NCBI RefSeq assembly: GCF_000302455.1
Contig: NZ_AMPO01000005.1
Location: forward strand, 143,501-207,500
Direction of reading: 5' to 3'
DNA length: 64,000 nucleotides
Origin: Methanobacterium formicicum DSM 3637
Lineage (GTDB): Archaea > Methanobacteriota > Methanobacteria > Methanobacteriales > Methanobacteriaceae
Shown here: positions 1-11,666 of the stretch, piece by piece
Numbering within the stretch: position 1 is the stretch's first letter
Layout: the number at the start of each line of letters is the position of its first letter
The notes under the pieces: model-generated
The model's input: the letters and a program-made list of their open reading frames with translations, nothing else
Database searches by the model: none
Told to the model about the DNA's origin: nothing
Position numbers and translations under genes: made by a program

Positions 1-91
1 AAGATATTTAAAAAAAAGGATATTAAAAAAATTTTATCTTAAGATTCTATTTTTTAAATCTTGAGATTTTGTGAAATGGAAAAGTGATAAC

Positions 92-562
92 ATGAAGACC
101 CTGATGGTAATTGATCCACACCGTTGCAGTGAATGCCAGGATTGCATCAATGCATGTAAAAAAACTCATGGAGTGGCCAGAACCAAAAAAACCAGCACAG
201 TACCAGTATTCTGTCTGCAATGTCACCCAGATAAAGCTCCCTGCGCCCGAATATGTCCCACCGGTGCCATCCGGGAAGAAGATGGAACTTTAATGGTGGA
301 TGAGGAATCCTGTATAATGTGCCGTTTGTGCATGATAGCCTGTCCAGTGGGTATGCTGGTTATAGATGATGAGAAAAAGGCAGTGCAGAAATGCACCCTG
401 TGTCTGGATGCAGAAGACCAAATATTACCTGCCTGTGTAGAGGCCTGCAAGGATAACGTTCTGAAGATTTTCTCTGTAGAAGATCTGGAGGAACTCAAAA
501 AAGACCTTTCATACACAGAAGTACTTAACGAAGCCATGAAAGCTTACCAGGATAAGATCTAG
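92..562 (+). CDS. Four-cluster 4Fe-4S ferredoxin-type electron-transfer protein
   Basis: The 156-residue soluble protein carries four cysteine groups of the HycB/CooF/PorE type: CxxCxxCxxxC near the N-terminus, then an FCLQC...CARICP group, a second classical CxxCxxCxxxCP group, and a CTLC...CVEAC group. It should carry electrons between redox enzymes in the cytoplasm. The partner is not visible because the gene lies at the window edge. Two paralogues lie at the end of the por operon (27.4-28.3 kb). A GTG at 71 would add seven residues, but the ATG at 92 has an AAGTGATAAC ribosome-binding context like other genes here, so I chose it. Function beyond electron transfer is inference. Confidence 0.85.
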   Translation: MKTLMVIDPHRCSECQDCINACKKTHGVARTKKTSTVPVFCLQCHPDKAPCARICPTGAIREEDGTLMVDEESCIMCRLCMIACPVGMLVIDDEKKAVQKCTLCLDAEDQILPACVEACKDNVLKIFSVEDLEELKKDLSYTEVLNEAMKAYQDKI

Positions 563-894
563 GGCATGATGAGTTCAAATAAAATTAACTAAAACTCATT
601 TTTTCCTAATTTTTTACTAAAATACATCCATGAATAATAAGTTATTCTCGAAGATAGACATTTTATTAGTTATTCTATGAATAATTCACAGGATTGAGTT
701 ATTTTTGAAGATAGGATATTTTAATTAGTTATTCTGTGAATAATTCACATAATAATGATTATTCTGGAATATAATGTACGGTAATTGGTTATTGTGGAAA
801 GTCACAGGGCACCGGTTTTTTTACAGGATATAGTTTTTTTTGAAAATGGTGCTTAAAATTAGTTATTCTGGAATCTCAAATAATTTTAGGAAGA
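563..894. repeat. AT-rich convergent intergenic region with a dispersed repeat
   Basis: This spacer lies between two convergent genes and shows no ORF. A 26-bp element beginning ATTAGTTATTCT and ending AATTCACA occurs at 665-690 and 724-749 with one mismatch. A 12-bp core copy recurs at 858-869. The copies contain the inverted GTGAATAATTCAC motif in part. They look like decayed tandem duplications rather than a CRISPR or IS. Confidence 0.6.
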
Positions 895-1485
895 TTAAGG
901 TCTTATTACACGTTGGCCTTTGATTTTCACACCTTCTTTTTTTAACAGTTCTCTTTTCATTTCCACCCCTCCACCATAGTTACCCAGATTCAGATCAGAT
1001 CTAACCACCCTATGGCAGGGTATAACCAATGGAAAAGGATTTCTGGCCATTGCACTTCCCACAGCCCTCCAGGCACGACTTTCCATGGACTCTGCAACTT
1101 CTTTGTATGTTTTAACTTCTCCCCGTGGAATTTTAAAAACCAGGTGCAGAGCTTTAAGATCAAAATCATTGGAAACCGGCCCAGTTTGTTTTCCTGATTT
1201 TTTAGTGGATAAATCCAGCATATCCATTTCAAATTCGTTTTTTTGCCCTTGGTAAATTTTGATTATGTTTCTTACCACTTCATTGTATTTTTCAGTTAAT
1301 TCAAAGTGAGTAAATTCATGGGAAATCTGTTCATCCAGTAGTTCTCTACCCGATTGCGGTAGGAAAATCCTTACTATCTTTTCAGTTTCAGGGGAAACAC
1401 CTACTGCAAAGAATAGATCATCTGCCCTGCAAATTGATATCATGATCTTTTTTGGATTGGAATTAATAATGTTTTTCTTTCCCAT
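895..1485 (-). CDS. ogt: Methylated-DNA--protein-cysteine methyltransferase
   Basis: This is a suicide enzyme that moves the alkyl group from O6-alkylguanine in DNA to its own cysteine. The C-terminal half has the family signature: the helix-turn-helix region (IPRGEVKTYKEVA), RAVGSAMARNPFP, and the PCHRV active-site motif containing the acceptor Cys. The following NLGNYGGG glycine turn is also present. The N-terminal ~90 residues are poorly conserved, as usual. An ATG six nucleotides upstream (1491) lies directly against a GGGGG run. The ATG at 1485 has that run at proper ribosome-binding distance, so it is preferred (196 aa). The gene appears to stand alone. Confidence 0.93.
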   Translation of the reverse strand: MGKKNIINSNPKKIMISICRADDLFFAVGVSPETEKIVRIFLPQSGRELLDEQISHEFTHFELTEKYNEVVRNIIKIYQGQKNEFEMDMLDLSTKKSGKQTGPVSNDFDLKALHLVFKIPRGEVKTYKEVAESMESRAWRAVGSAMARNPFPLVIPCHRVVRSDLNLGNYGGGVEMKRELLKKEGVKIKGQRVIRP

Positions 1486-1586
1486 ATTCATCCCCCTTTT
1501 TATTCATATCTTAAGTTCCTAATTTATCCCATCTTTCTTTCCATTTTTAGGTGTTATATGTTTTTCATTTTGTATTCAAACCTGGA

Positions 1587-2438
1587 TCAGATTACCTTAA
1601 ACACTGCATCAATTAGTTTATTGGAATTTGAGATAACATCAGCATTTCCAAGCCATTCAGGGATTTCATAAACAAAAACTGGAGTTCCAGTGGCTGCTAT
1701 TGGGTTGTCAACGGTGTTGATAGATGATTGTTCTGGTTTTGCATCATTGTTCCGTTTGTAATAATTAAAACTTGGTAAAATCTTGTGGACAGATTCGCCT
1801 AAAGCAACTGATTTTGCATCCATGGTGGGAGTAGCAATATAATAACCATTACCATAACCTTGCTTATGGTTGTGAACTATTATCACCAAACTGTAATCTG
1901 ATTTTTTAATATCCGGAATCACATACTGGGCAACCAGGCTTTCACCATTCTTACGGCCAATGGTGAAATCTTCAGGATTATTAGTGACGTTTATCTGATA
2001 ATTCACAATTTTAACATCGTGAGTGAGTGCATATGCATTGAGAACGCCGGGTAAAACTTCTTTAGCTGATATTTCTCGGGGATGCATTCCAGTAACTACT
2101 GCTATGGTCTTTTTATTAGGATTAGATGTAATATTAGAAGTTATAACATGTTTGATTACCACACCTTTAGAGTCTGTGCCCAGTACGGTGGGAGATGCCG
2201 CGGAGAGTCCACCGAAATTGGGCATGATTAAAGCCACGTATGTGCAGGCAATTAACACCAGAATAATTAGAACAAATAATACAGAATAACTTCTTTTACT
2301 TTTAGGTCTGGTTTCAAAATCCAGATGTTCGGTGTGAATTAATTTTCCTCCGCACCGGCATCTATCAAAGTCTTCGGGAGACTCATCATCTTCCAGCTCG
2401 TAATAACCACCACATTTCTGGCAAATCAAATAAGACAT
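1587..2438 (-). CDS. Zinc-ribbon membrane-anchored protein with M14/M99-like fold
   Basis: An N-terminal zinc ribbon (CQKCGG...CRCGG, residues ~5-35) is followed by one membrane helix (VLFVLIILVLIACTYVALIM). The outside domain of about 200 residues contains TGMHPRE, which resembles the HxxE zinc motif of carboxypeptidase/AstE-like hydrolases, and a later VHNHKQGYG. This suggests a membrane-tethered amidohydrolase or peptidase, possibly for cell-wall peptides, but a complete catalytic set cannot be confirmed by eye. Six codons upstream (2456) there is another ATG. MSYLICQKC at 2438 is the more natural start. Neither start has a clear ribosome binding site, so the transcript may be leaderless. 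Confidence 0.65.
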   Translation of the reverse strand: MSYLICQKCGGYYELEDDESPEDFDRCRCGGKLIHTEHLDFETRPKSKRSYSVLFVLIILVLIACTYVALIMPNFGGLSAASPTVLGTDSKGVVIKHVITSNITSNPNKKTIAVVTGMHPREISAKEVLPGVLNAYALTHDVKIVNYQINVTNNPEDFTIGRKNGESLVAQYVIPDIKKSDYSLVIIVHNHKQGYGNGYYIATPTMDAKSVALGESVHKILPSFNYYKRNNDAKPEQSSINTVDNPIAATGTPVFVYEIPEWLGNADVISNSNKLIDAVFKVI

Positions 2439-2859
2439 GATAATAAATAATGACATAAGTTTAATTTATGCTTTTTCATGCTTTCTTTGTTTATGTATTG
2501 TTTAGTATGGGGTAGATAAGGTTTAGATGTGCAAATTTGAAGTTAGATAGAATTTATTTTTTATTTAATATGATTATACTGGCAACCGTAAATTCATTTC
2601 TTACAAACTGAATTAATAAGCATTTAACCGCTGCAGAATATATGTTAAAAAGCTGAATATATAAAAAAAATGATATGGCTAAAAAAAGTATCAATAGATA
2701 TTTTTCCTAAACTCATTTCTCTAATCTTAAACCTATTCCTCTAATCTTAAACCTATTCCTCTAATCTCAAACCTATTTTCTCTAAATAGTTGAAGAATCT
2801 AAAAAATAAATTTAATTCCCTTTTAAGTGTCAATCTCTATGTTAGTTGTATTAGTGTCA
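2439..2859. repeat. AT-rich spacer with 3x20-bp tandem repeat
   Basis: There is no convincing gene here. A 20-bp unit (CTCTAATCTTAAACCTATTC) is repeated three times head-to-tail at 2719-2738, 2739-2758 and 2759-2778. The last copy has two differences. The array lies about 80 bp downstream of the HEAT-repeat gene on the minus strand. Confidence 0.75.
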
Positions 2860-4209
2860 TTAGCCATATATGTAGAAACTATCCACCATAATTTCTATGT
2901 CTTCACTTGCATCCTGGAAGGCAACTGGATCTCCTACAAACCAAAGGTAATAGAGTAAACTATCCTTTTTAAATGACACGATTAAGATGCTAGTGGGGCT
3001 TAGCTCGTGATTTTCACCATAAATTTCGTAGACTTCCATACCATACTTTTCAAAATCCCTTTCATCAATTACTTCACTACCCTGAATTCGGAACACATCT
3101 TTGAGCATTTCAGCAAATTCCTGTGATGATATTTCAGCCACGTCTGTATTTCTGTTAAGGGATAGGGTTATGGAATTGTTAGCGTATAAACCACGGAGCA
3201 CTTTCTTGGCATCAGAAGTCTCGACCATTTCCCAGTGCTCAGAATAATCCAAAGACACCTCTCCATTATCATAATTTAAGATACGAATTTCTTTCCGCGG
3301 TTTAAGGATTTTTTGGATAGAAACATCAGCTTTGTCCCTTACATATTTATATTCATCTTTTTGAGCGTTTTTAAGGGCTTCAAATGCCTCTTCATCTCCA
3401 ATTCTTCCCAGAGCTTCGGCAGCTTTACCCCTAACATGGCGGTTTTTGTCGGTTGTTCTTCCCACAAGAAGATTGATCAGTGCATGTAGGGCATCTTCGC
3501 CCCCTATTTTACCTAAAACCTCGGCTGCTTTTGCTCTCATTCTCCAGTTTTTGTTTTTAAGAGTTTTTACGAGTGGAGGCACTGCGCTTTCACCCAGCTT
3601 TCCCAGTGCCAGCATTGCCTTCCACCTTACATCTGCATCCTCATCATCCATTGCTTCCAAGAGAATAGGAATAGCCTGTTTATCCTGCATTTTTCCTAAT
3701 GATACTGCAGCGTATTTACGCACATGCCAATCGTTATCTTCCAGGGCTTTAATAAGGTAAGGCACGGCACGATGATCACCAATTCTTCCCAGAGCATTGG
3801 CAGAAGTTCTTCGAACACTCCAGTTCTTATCTTCCAGGGCAGTGATTAATGCATCCACAGCTCCTTCATTACCCAGTTCTCCCAGAGCCCATGCTGATTT
3901 TAACCTAACTTCTTCGTCAGGATCATTTTCCATAGAATCAATCAGAGCAGGAATAGCCCTAATATCTCCAATTCTTCCCAGAGCTTCTGCAGAATTTTCC
4001 CTAACTGAACTGAGGATAACGTAGTCCAAGTGCCAGCTCTTGTAACGTAAAGCTTCTATAAGGGCAGGAACTGCTGTTTCATCCCCTACTTTCTTTAAAG
4101 CACGAGCTGCTTCTTTCCTGGTAAGGTAGTCATGATCTTTAAGGGCTCTTATCAAACCCTCAACATCTTGTTCTTCTTCCAGTTGGGCTACATTCACATC
4201 AGAATCCAT
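2860..4209 (-). CDS. HEAT-repeat (PBS-lyase type) protein with C-terminal PsbP/DcrB-like domain
   Basis: About nine consecutive HEAT repeats of ~31 residues fill residues ~15-310. Each carries the recurrent pattern of AVPALIEAL / VRxxAAxALGxIGD. Such arrays are curved helical scaffolds for protein binding. Residues ~320-449 form a separate alpha/beta domain (YDNGEVSLDYSEHWE ... ILIVSFKKDSLLYYLWFVG ... VDSFYIYG) reminiscent of PsbP/DcrB-like folds. No signal peptide is seen, so the protein is probably cytosolic. A pterin or bilin lyase role is unlikely: archaeal members are usually scaffolds. No operon partner is evident. The family call is secure; the function is unknown. Confidence 0.85.
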   Translation of the reverse strand: MDSDVNVAQLEEEQDVEGLIRALKDHDYLTRKEAARALKKVGDETAVPALIEALRYKSWHLDYVILSSVRENSAEALGRIGDIRAIPALIDSMENDPDEEVRLKSAWALGELGNEGAVDALITALEDKNWSVRRTSANALGRIGDHRAVPYLIKALEDNDWHVRKYAAVSLGKMQDKQAIPILLEAMDDEDADVRWKAMLALGKLGESAVPPLVKTLKNKNWRMRAKAAEVLGKIGGEDALHALINLLVGRTTDKNRHVRGKAAEALGRIGDEEAFEALKNAQKDEYKYVRDKADVSIQKILKPRKEIRILNYDNGEVSLDYSEHWEMVETSDAKKVLRGLYANNSITLSLNRNTDVAEISSQEFAEMLKDVFRIQGSEVIDERDFEKYGMEVYEIYGENHELSPTSILIVSFKKDSLLYYLWFVGDPVAFQDASEDIEIMVDSFYIYG

Positions 4210-4272
4210 AGCACTCTCCGCGAAATAAATAACATCATAATTCTATTGGCTGTGATGGAAGTTATAATTATA

Positions 4273-5422
<1,150 letters not shown>

Positions 5423-5430
<8 letters not shown>

Positions 5431-5596
5431 TGTCAATGGCCCCCATGGGACATACTGCCCTGCATAAATTGCAGTTTTCACACCCTGAACCGATGATGAT
5501 CTCTATCCCAACCATTTCCAGAATATTCTGGGGACAAACTGCTACACATGCTCCGCAATATCCACATAATTCTGCAGAAATTATCATTTTAACCAT
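5423..5596 (-). CDS. Small 2[4Fe-4S] ferredoxin
   Basis: This is a compact ferredoxin of about 57 residues with two clusters: CGYCGACVAVCP and CENCNLCRAVCP. The frame is open to 5674, but those extra residues are not ferredoxin-like. The ATG at 5596 (or the one three codons later at 5587) sits behind GAGGTT and is the probable start. The stop overlaps the start of the geranylgeranyl reductase gene, so the two are co-translated. The ferredoxin probably passes electrons to the FAD of that reductase (inference from coupling). Confidence 0.87.
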
Positions 5597-6120
<524 letters not shown>

Positions 6121-6216
6121 ACAATCACACTTTCTATAGTTAGTTGTTTAAATTTAAACAAAGTTCAAATAACAAAAAAAGAGTTTAAATACTAAAACAG
6201 TCTAACCATAAATATC

Positions 6217-6294
<78 letters not shown>

Positions 6295-6512
6295 CAATTT
6301 TATTTTTAAACTATTTTATTTTTTTAAAATATCTTTGAAGTTTTTATCAAAACTTATTGAACATTTAATAGTTTAATAGAACAGTTAATAGTTTATTATT
6401 TTGAGTAAACTATATATTCAGTGTAATAAAACCAAATTTATTGGAATTAATGTTTTTACTTACATAACCCTAACCAATTGAATTCCCTTTAAATTAGGTA
6501 GTTGGTGATTAA

Positions 6513-7319
<807 letters not shown>

Positions 7320-7510
7320 ATGTTTTTCCAGGTTTAATTAAAACTAGTTCTGAGAGTTTAATCGTAAGTAGTGGGTTTTAATTATTCTTGAGGGTTAAAT
7401 TGTAAACTGATGGTTTAATTATTCCTACAGTTTAATTCTAATGGGGTTTTGATTCTAGAAGAGGTCAACAGGGTTTAATTCAAATTTTTTCAAAATCAAT
7501 GGTGTTTACA

Positions 7511-8317
7511 ATGGGTAAAAAAGTAATTCAAATATCTGATGTGCATTTTGGGGACACCACCTTCTCTTTAGCACTTAAATCAAACTTCCTGGCTCAGTTA
7601 GAGGATGAAAATCCTGATCTTTTAATATTTGCCGGGGATCTCACTGCCAGTGGTTATGCTCATGAATATGAACAGGCCCTGGAATTTGTTGATGAACTAA
7701 AATCCATCACCAAAACCCACATAGTTCCAGGTAACCATGATGCTCGTAACGTGGGTCTGGTTCATTTTGAAAACATGATCAGCAAGCGGAAATTTGTCCA
7801 CACCGATAAAAACTCTAATTTCACCATTATTGGACTGGATTCATCAGAAGCCGATGTCAGTCACGGGCAGATAGGACGGGATCAGATGGACTGGTTGAAA
7901 TCTGAGTTGGCTAAGATACCAGAGGACCGGGCTAAAGTTGTCACTTTCCACCATCACATCATACCCATCCCCCAGACAGGGAGAGAAAGAAATATCTTAC
8001 TGGATTCAGGGGACCTTATGCATATTTTAACAGAAAATGGTGTTGATTTTGTATTAAACGGCCATAAACATGTCCCCAACGTGTGGATGCTCAACAACAT
8101 GGTGGTTTTAAACTCTGGAACTGCAACTACTGGTAAACTGCGTGGAAATGGCTATGCCAGTTACAATCAAATAGAAATTAAGGATGGAGAAGTATTTGTA
8201 AACCTGGTAAGAACTGAAAATGGGAGTAAAAGGGAGATAGCTCATTATTCGGTGGGATTAATGGATGAATCCATGGTGATCCATTCATATATCCATAAAT
8301 CCATACATAGTGTATAA
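7511..8317 (+). CDS. Calcineurin-like metallophosphoesterase, copy 2
   Basis: This is a close tandem paralogue of the preceding gene, with the same DxH, GD, GNHD, FHHH and GHKH metal-binding motifs and near-identical segments such as PQTGRERNILLDSGDLM. Differences cluster in the N-terminal 40 and C-terminal 60 residues, suggesting substrate divergence. An ATG four codons upstream (7499) is possible. The ATG at 7511, preceded by GGTGTTTACA, aligns with the start of copy 1 and is preferred (268 aa). The 190-bp spacer between the copies is filled with degenerate GGTTTAATT-type repeats. Confidence 0.9.
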   Translation: MGKKVIQISDVHFGDTTFSLALKSNFLAQLEDENPDLLIFAGDLTASGYAHEYEQALEFVDELKSITKTHIVPGNHDARNVGLVHFENMISKRKFVHTDKNSNFTIIGLDSSEADVSHGQIGRDQMDWLKSELAKIPEDRAKVVTFHHHIIPIPQTGRERNILLDSGDLMHILTENGVDFVLNGHKHVPNVWMLNNMVVLNSGTATTGKLRGNGYASYNQIEIKDGEVFVNLVRTENGSKREIAHYSVGLMDESMVIHSYIHKSIHSV

Positions 8318-8476
8318 ATTATATCAAAATATATAATATTCAATATTTAAAGAATTATTTTATATTAACTAAATTATTAAAGAAATCTTAAATTAATAAA
8401 GAAATTCTTTTTAGCATGAAAATCAGATATTAATTCAGGAAGATGTTTTTTTATTGATGAATGAGTTAGGGATAGA

Positions 8477-9115
8477 ATGTCAAAAACGTTAGATATAATA
8501 ATGGCGGGAATTATCTCCGGGATCGTGGCTTTCACCACATCTCAACTGGGAGTAACTGGAACCATAATTGGTGCGGTAATAGGATCAATGTTATACCAGT
8601 TTATGAGCCACTTTTTCAAGGAACCCCTGGAAAATGTTAACACTTTAAAAACCCCAAAACGTGTAGAAAGCCAGATAGTTTATGCGTTTCCTTTAATCAT
8701 AATCCTGGCTATAGAAATAATCTACCTGTTATCTTCATTTTACCTTGGTCCCCGTGAAATATTCCAATCAATGCAAACAGCCACTGATTGGAACCTTTTC
8801 AGAACCATTGGTGTTGGTCTCATAATTATGGGAGTTTATCCCCTCCTTGAACCGGACCGTATACCACCAATTTATGGTTTAGCAGTACTGGGAGTGGGAG
8901 TGGTGAAATTAATGGCCGGATTTGTGGATTATAACTCTCCAATTGTTGCCTTATATTCACCAATATTCCAACACTTCAACGTGTTAATTTCCATAGTACT
9001 CATTGCAGTGCTTTTGTATGTGATAGTATCCATTATTCAGGATTCAGTGACCATTATACGTAAAGAAGATCAAAGTAAAATTAGTAAAGGTGAATTAAGG
9101 GAAATTGAGTTATAG
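8477..9115 (+). CDS. Uncharacterised polytopic membrane protein
   Basis: The 212-residue protein has about five hydrophobic helices. The first (IIMAGIISGIVAFTTSQLG) runs into a glycine-rich second (GTIIGAVIGSMLYQF). Three more helices follow, and the C-terminal tail is charged. I do not recognise the family. It lies between the phosphoesterases and the HTH-PhoU gene on the same strand. The last codons and stop are duplicated in tandem (9098-9129, unit 16 bp). Confidence 0.65.
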   Translation: MSKTLDIIMAGIISGIVAFTTSQLGVTGTIIGAVIGSMLYQFMSHFFKEPLENVNTLKTPKRVESQIVYAFPLIIILAIEIIYLLSSFYLGPREIFQSMQTATDWNLFRTIGVGLIIMGVYPLLEPDRIPPIYGLAVLGVGVVKLMAGFVDYNSPIVALYSPIFQHFNVLISIVLIAVLLYVIVSIIQDSVTIIRKEDQSKISKGELREIEL

Positions 9116-9129
9116 GGAAATTGAGTTCA
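9098..9129 (+). repeat. 16-bp tandem duplication across a stop codon
   Basis: AGGGAAATTGAGTTAT at 9098-9113 is followed directly by AGGGAAATTGAGTTCA at 9114-9129 (14 of 16 identical). The junction contains the TAG stop of the membrane-protein gene (9113-9115). Confidence 0.85.
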
Positions 9130-9194
9130 ATGGCATTTTAGTAAAATAAAGAAGGTTGATCTAACCTAATGCACATCAGTCAGGCAATGATAAA

Positions 9195-10097
9195 ATGACG
9201 AATAGAGCAAAAAACAGTACTCTTAAGGCAGTTTTGGAAGTAATTTTATATGATAATCCTGCCACTCAAGATGAAATAGCAGATAAGCTAGGATTAACCC
9301 GTAGGTATGTAACTAAACTGTTACAACCTCTGATCAAAGAGGGAGTGGTCAGGAGAGCGTATATTCTTGATCTTAAGAAGTTCGATGAATTTTCAGAAAT
9401 GTTCGATGAGGAAAAGACTTCCCGTGAACACGCTGGAACCTTCTTGATAAAGGACATGCTCAGGGACATGGCCAAACATATCTGCCGCCAATTTGACATG
9501 TCATTTGAAGCTTTACTCCAGTACGATTCTGAAATGGCTGAGGAAGCCCTGAAACTGGATTACATTTCTAACAACATGCACGAGAAGGTACGTTCATCTG
9601 TTGAAACCGTTATATCCATTAACCCCTACTCAGAGTTCAGTAAAACCATGGTCTTAGGAGAAGTGGGGTACGACCTGGAACGTATTGCTGACCATACCTG
9701 CCACATTGCAAACTTTGCCCTGGAAGACTCAGATCCAATTGATGAAGAAATGATGGAAACCCTAAAATCCATGTACAAAACTTCACGCAAAATGGTGAAT
9801 CAATCCATGGAAGCATTTTTGGATGAGCGTCTGGAGCTTAAGGATAAGGTTATGGATTACGAGGAAAGGATCCATGAACTGCAGAAGAAGGCCTTAAACA
9901 ACATTGCCACCCAGATGGCTGAGGATGATGTTATGGACAAAGACAGATCAAACTACTATCTCGCATTATCTCGGGTTGTGAAGGCATTTGAACGTATTGG
10001 GGATATATCCATCGAGATAATTGACACTGCAGGTGAATTTTACCGTAACATACCTAGAACCACTACTCCGGAACGTTTCCGTAGGATGAAACCTTGA
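9195..10097 (+). CDS. HTH-PhoU phosphate regulator
   Basis: Residues ~8-60 form a winged helix (ATQDEIADKLGLTRRYVTKLLQPLIKEG). Two PhoU three-helix repeats follow, with the metal-binding E(A/x)xxD-type signatures (EVGYDLERIADHTCHIAN and RVVKAFERIGDISIEIID). PhoU proteins control Pst transport and phosphate signalling. Fusion to a DNA-binding domain makes this a direct transcription regulator in archaea, which lack the PhoR/PhoB pair. The pst genes 1.5 kb downstream are the obvious target (inference). The ATG at 9195 has only a weak ribosome binding site. Confidence 0.88.
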   Translation: MTNRAKNSTLKAVLEVILYDNPATQDEIADKLGLTRRYVTKLLQPLIKEGVVRRAYILDLKKFDEFSEMFDEEKTSREHAGTFLIKDMLRDMAKHICRQFDMSFEALLQYDSEMAEEALKLDYISNNMHEKVRSSVETVISINPYSEFSKTMVLGEVGYDLERIADHTCHIANFALEDSDPIDEEMMETLKSMYKTSRKMVNQSMEAFLDERLELKDKVMDYEERIHELQKKALNNIATQMAEDDVMDKDRSNYYLALSRVVKAFERIGDISIEIIDTAGEFYRNIPRTTTPERFRRMKP

Positions 10098-10663
10098 TTA
10101 CTAAATTTATCACTTAATTTGATTGCTGAAATGGGTGTAGTGTATTTCTTAATTAGAATGAGCCATCGAAATTGATGATCATAATATTATTAGAATCAAT
10201 ATTAGTAGAATTATTGAAATTAGTGGAATAAGTCATAAATTAGTGAATGAACCACTGAATACTGTTTACTAGTTTTTTTTATTTCTAATTTTTTATTTTA
10301 ACAAAAACTAAATCACGGTAATTTTATTTTTTTTATTCAGATTTTTGATTTTTTTTTAAGTCTTTGAAAAATTCTGGTAAATTTATTCATATGTACCTTA
10401 AATTTCATGGATTCAGTGGTAAGATTTCAGGTTTATTTCTCAAAAAGTGAATGAAGTTACACTAAAAATATCTATAAATTTAAATTAATAATTGCACGTA
10501 AGATGCACCAAAATTTTGTTAAGTAAATTAATTCTATTAATTATTTTTCAAAATAAACAAATTATTTTAATGGATTTTTTGTGGAAAAATATCTATATTA
10601 ATTTAATTTGATTTAAGACTTTAATGTGGGGAATAGGTTAAAATGAGTAGTTAATAGAGGTTC
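10098..10663. other. Long AT-rich intergenic region, no gene seen
   Basis: This 566-bp spacer separates the convergent HTH-PhoU and citryl-CoA lyase-like genes. It contains many short ATTAGT(G/A)GAAT-type degenerate repeats between about 10180 and 10260 and long T runs near 10270-10350, which could terminate transcription. No ORF, tRNA or stable GC-rich hairpin is visible. Confidence 0.5.
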
Positions 10664-11470
10664 TTAAAATCGATTGATTATTTCGTTTTCATTTACTGTA
10701 TCCACATCCATCAGTTTTCGAAATGGTTTTTCCTGGGTTTTTTCCTCCTGAATATGGGCTAGTAGGCCTGGAATTCTGCCAACTATGAATAAACCGCATC
10801 CAACTCTCCAGTCAAAGCCCATATCAGAAAGTATTGCTGCATTGGCACCGTCAATGTTCATTTTAATTCCCTTTCTTTCCCTTAACTGATCCTGAATATG
10901 CATGGCTAACTGGCTGTGTTCTTTGAAACAATCGTATTTTCGTCCTAGTTCTATTAACCTCGGAGCCCTCGGGTCTTTTTTATGGTATCTGTGCCCGAAT
11001 CCAGGTATCTTTTTTTCATTCTCAGTGAAATAATTTATCAATTTCTGCGCAGTTTCATCCAGGGCAACATCTTCATTTCGGGATAGTTTGACACCTTCCT
11101 GTAACATGTGCATGGCGATTTCAATGGCTCCGGCATGATTTTCACCAAAAGCTAATATTCCTCCGGCCAAACATGCGTTCACTGGAGATCCTGCCGAGGC
11201 CATCAACCTGGCTGACTGGGTACTGGGTGGTGTTATACCATGATCGCAGAAGGAAACCAGTATGGCCTGTAGCATTTGTTCCTGATTTTTGTTGGGGAGC
11301 ACTCCCTTTAAGAGGAGGTGTATCATTTCTGGAAATGAAATGCTTCCTATCAACTCTTCCTGAGGATATCCCTGGGTGATAAGTCTATTTGGTTCCACTT
11401 TGGTAATGGATGTTCTCCAGGGTGTGGTTCTGGGTTGGAACATCCCCTTTAATACTTCCTCACTAATCAT
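10664..11470 (-). CDS. Citryl-CoA lyase / short citrate synthase-family protein
   Basis: The 268-residue protein keeps the citrate synthase catalytic region: CDHGITPPS, the GFGHRYHKKDPRA motif with its active-site histidine, and IDGANAAILSDMGFDW. It is much shorter than true citrate synthase (~370-430 aa) and matches the citryl-CoA lyase-like group that cleaves or forms citryl-CoA. Methanobacteriales run only a partial reductive TCA route, so its physiological role is unclear. It stands alone and is divergent from pstS1 over a 196-bp promoter region. Confidence 0.85.
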   Translation of the reverse strand: MISEEVLKGMFQPRTTPWRTSITKVEPNRLITQGYPQEELIGSISFPEMIHLLLKGVLPNKNQEQMLQAILVSFCDHGITPPSTQSARLMASAGSPVNACLAGGILAFGENHAGAIEIAMHMLQEGVKLSRNEDVALDETAQKLINYFTENEKKIPGFGHRYHKKDPRAPRLIELGRKYDCFKEHSQLAMHIQDQLRERKGIKMNIDGANAAILSDMGFDWRVGCGLFIVGRIPGLLAHIQEEKTQEKPFRKLMDVDTVNENEIINRF

Positions 11471-11595
11471 GTAAGACCCTAATAACTATAAGCTATAAAT
11501 ATTTATCGCTTTTGGTATAGTGTAGTTCATAAAATGTGTTTTTCAATCTGGTTTTAATAAGGTTTTACTGCTTTGTAATTAAAAATAGTTCTTAT

Positions 11596-11634
11596 TATGT
11601 GTATTTAAGGACACATATAGTAAGCTTTATATAG
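11596..11634 (+). promoter_or_regulatory. Candidate operator and TATA box of pstS1
   Basis: A perfect inverted repeat, TATGTGT-N8-ACACATA (11596-11617), lies just upstream of the TATA-like TTTATATAG (11626-11634). The pstS1 ATG is 33 nt further on. The position suits a regulator controlling phosphate uptake, and the HTH-PhoU protein at 9195 is a candidate (inference). Confidence 0.5.
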
Positions 11635-11666
11635 TCTGGGAAGTTAGTAGCAAGTGAGGTGATATT

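Noticed and set aside
2719..2778. Possible CRISPR or iteron array (20 bp x3)
   Set aside because: Direct abutting units without spacers, AT-rich context and no rep or cas gene near.
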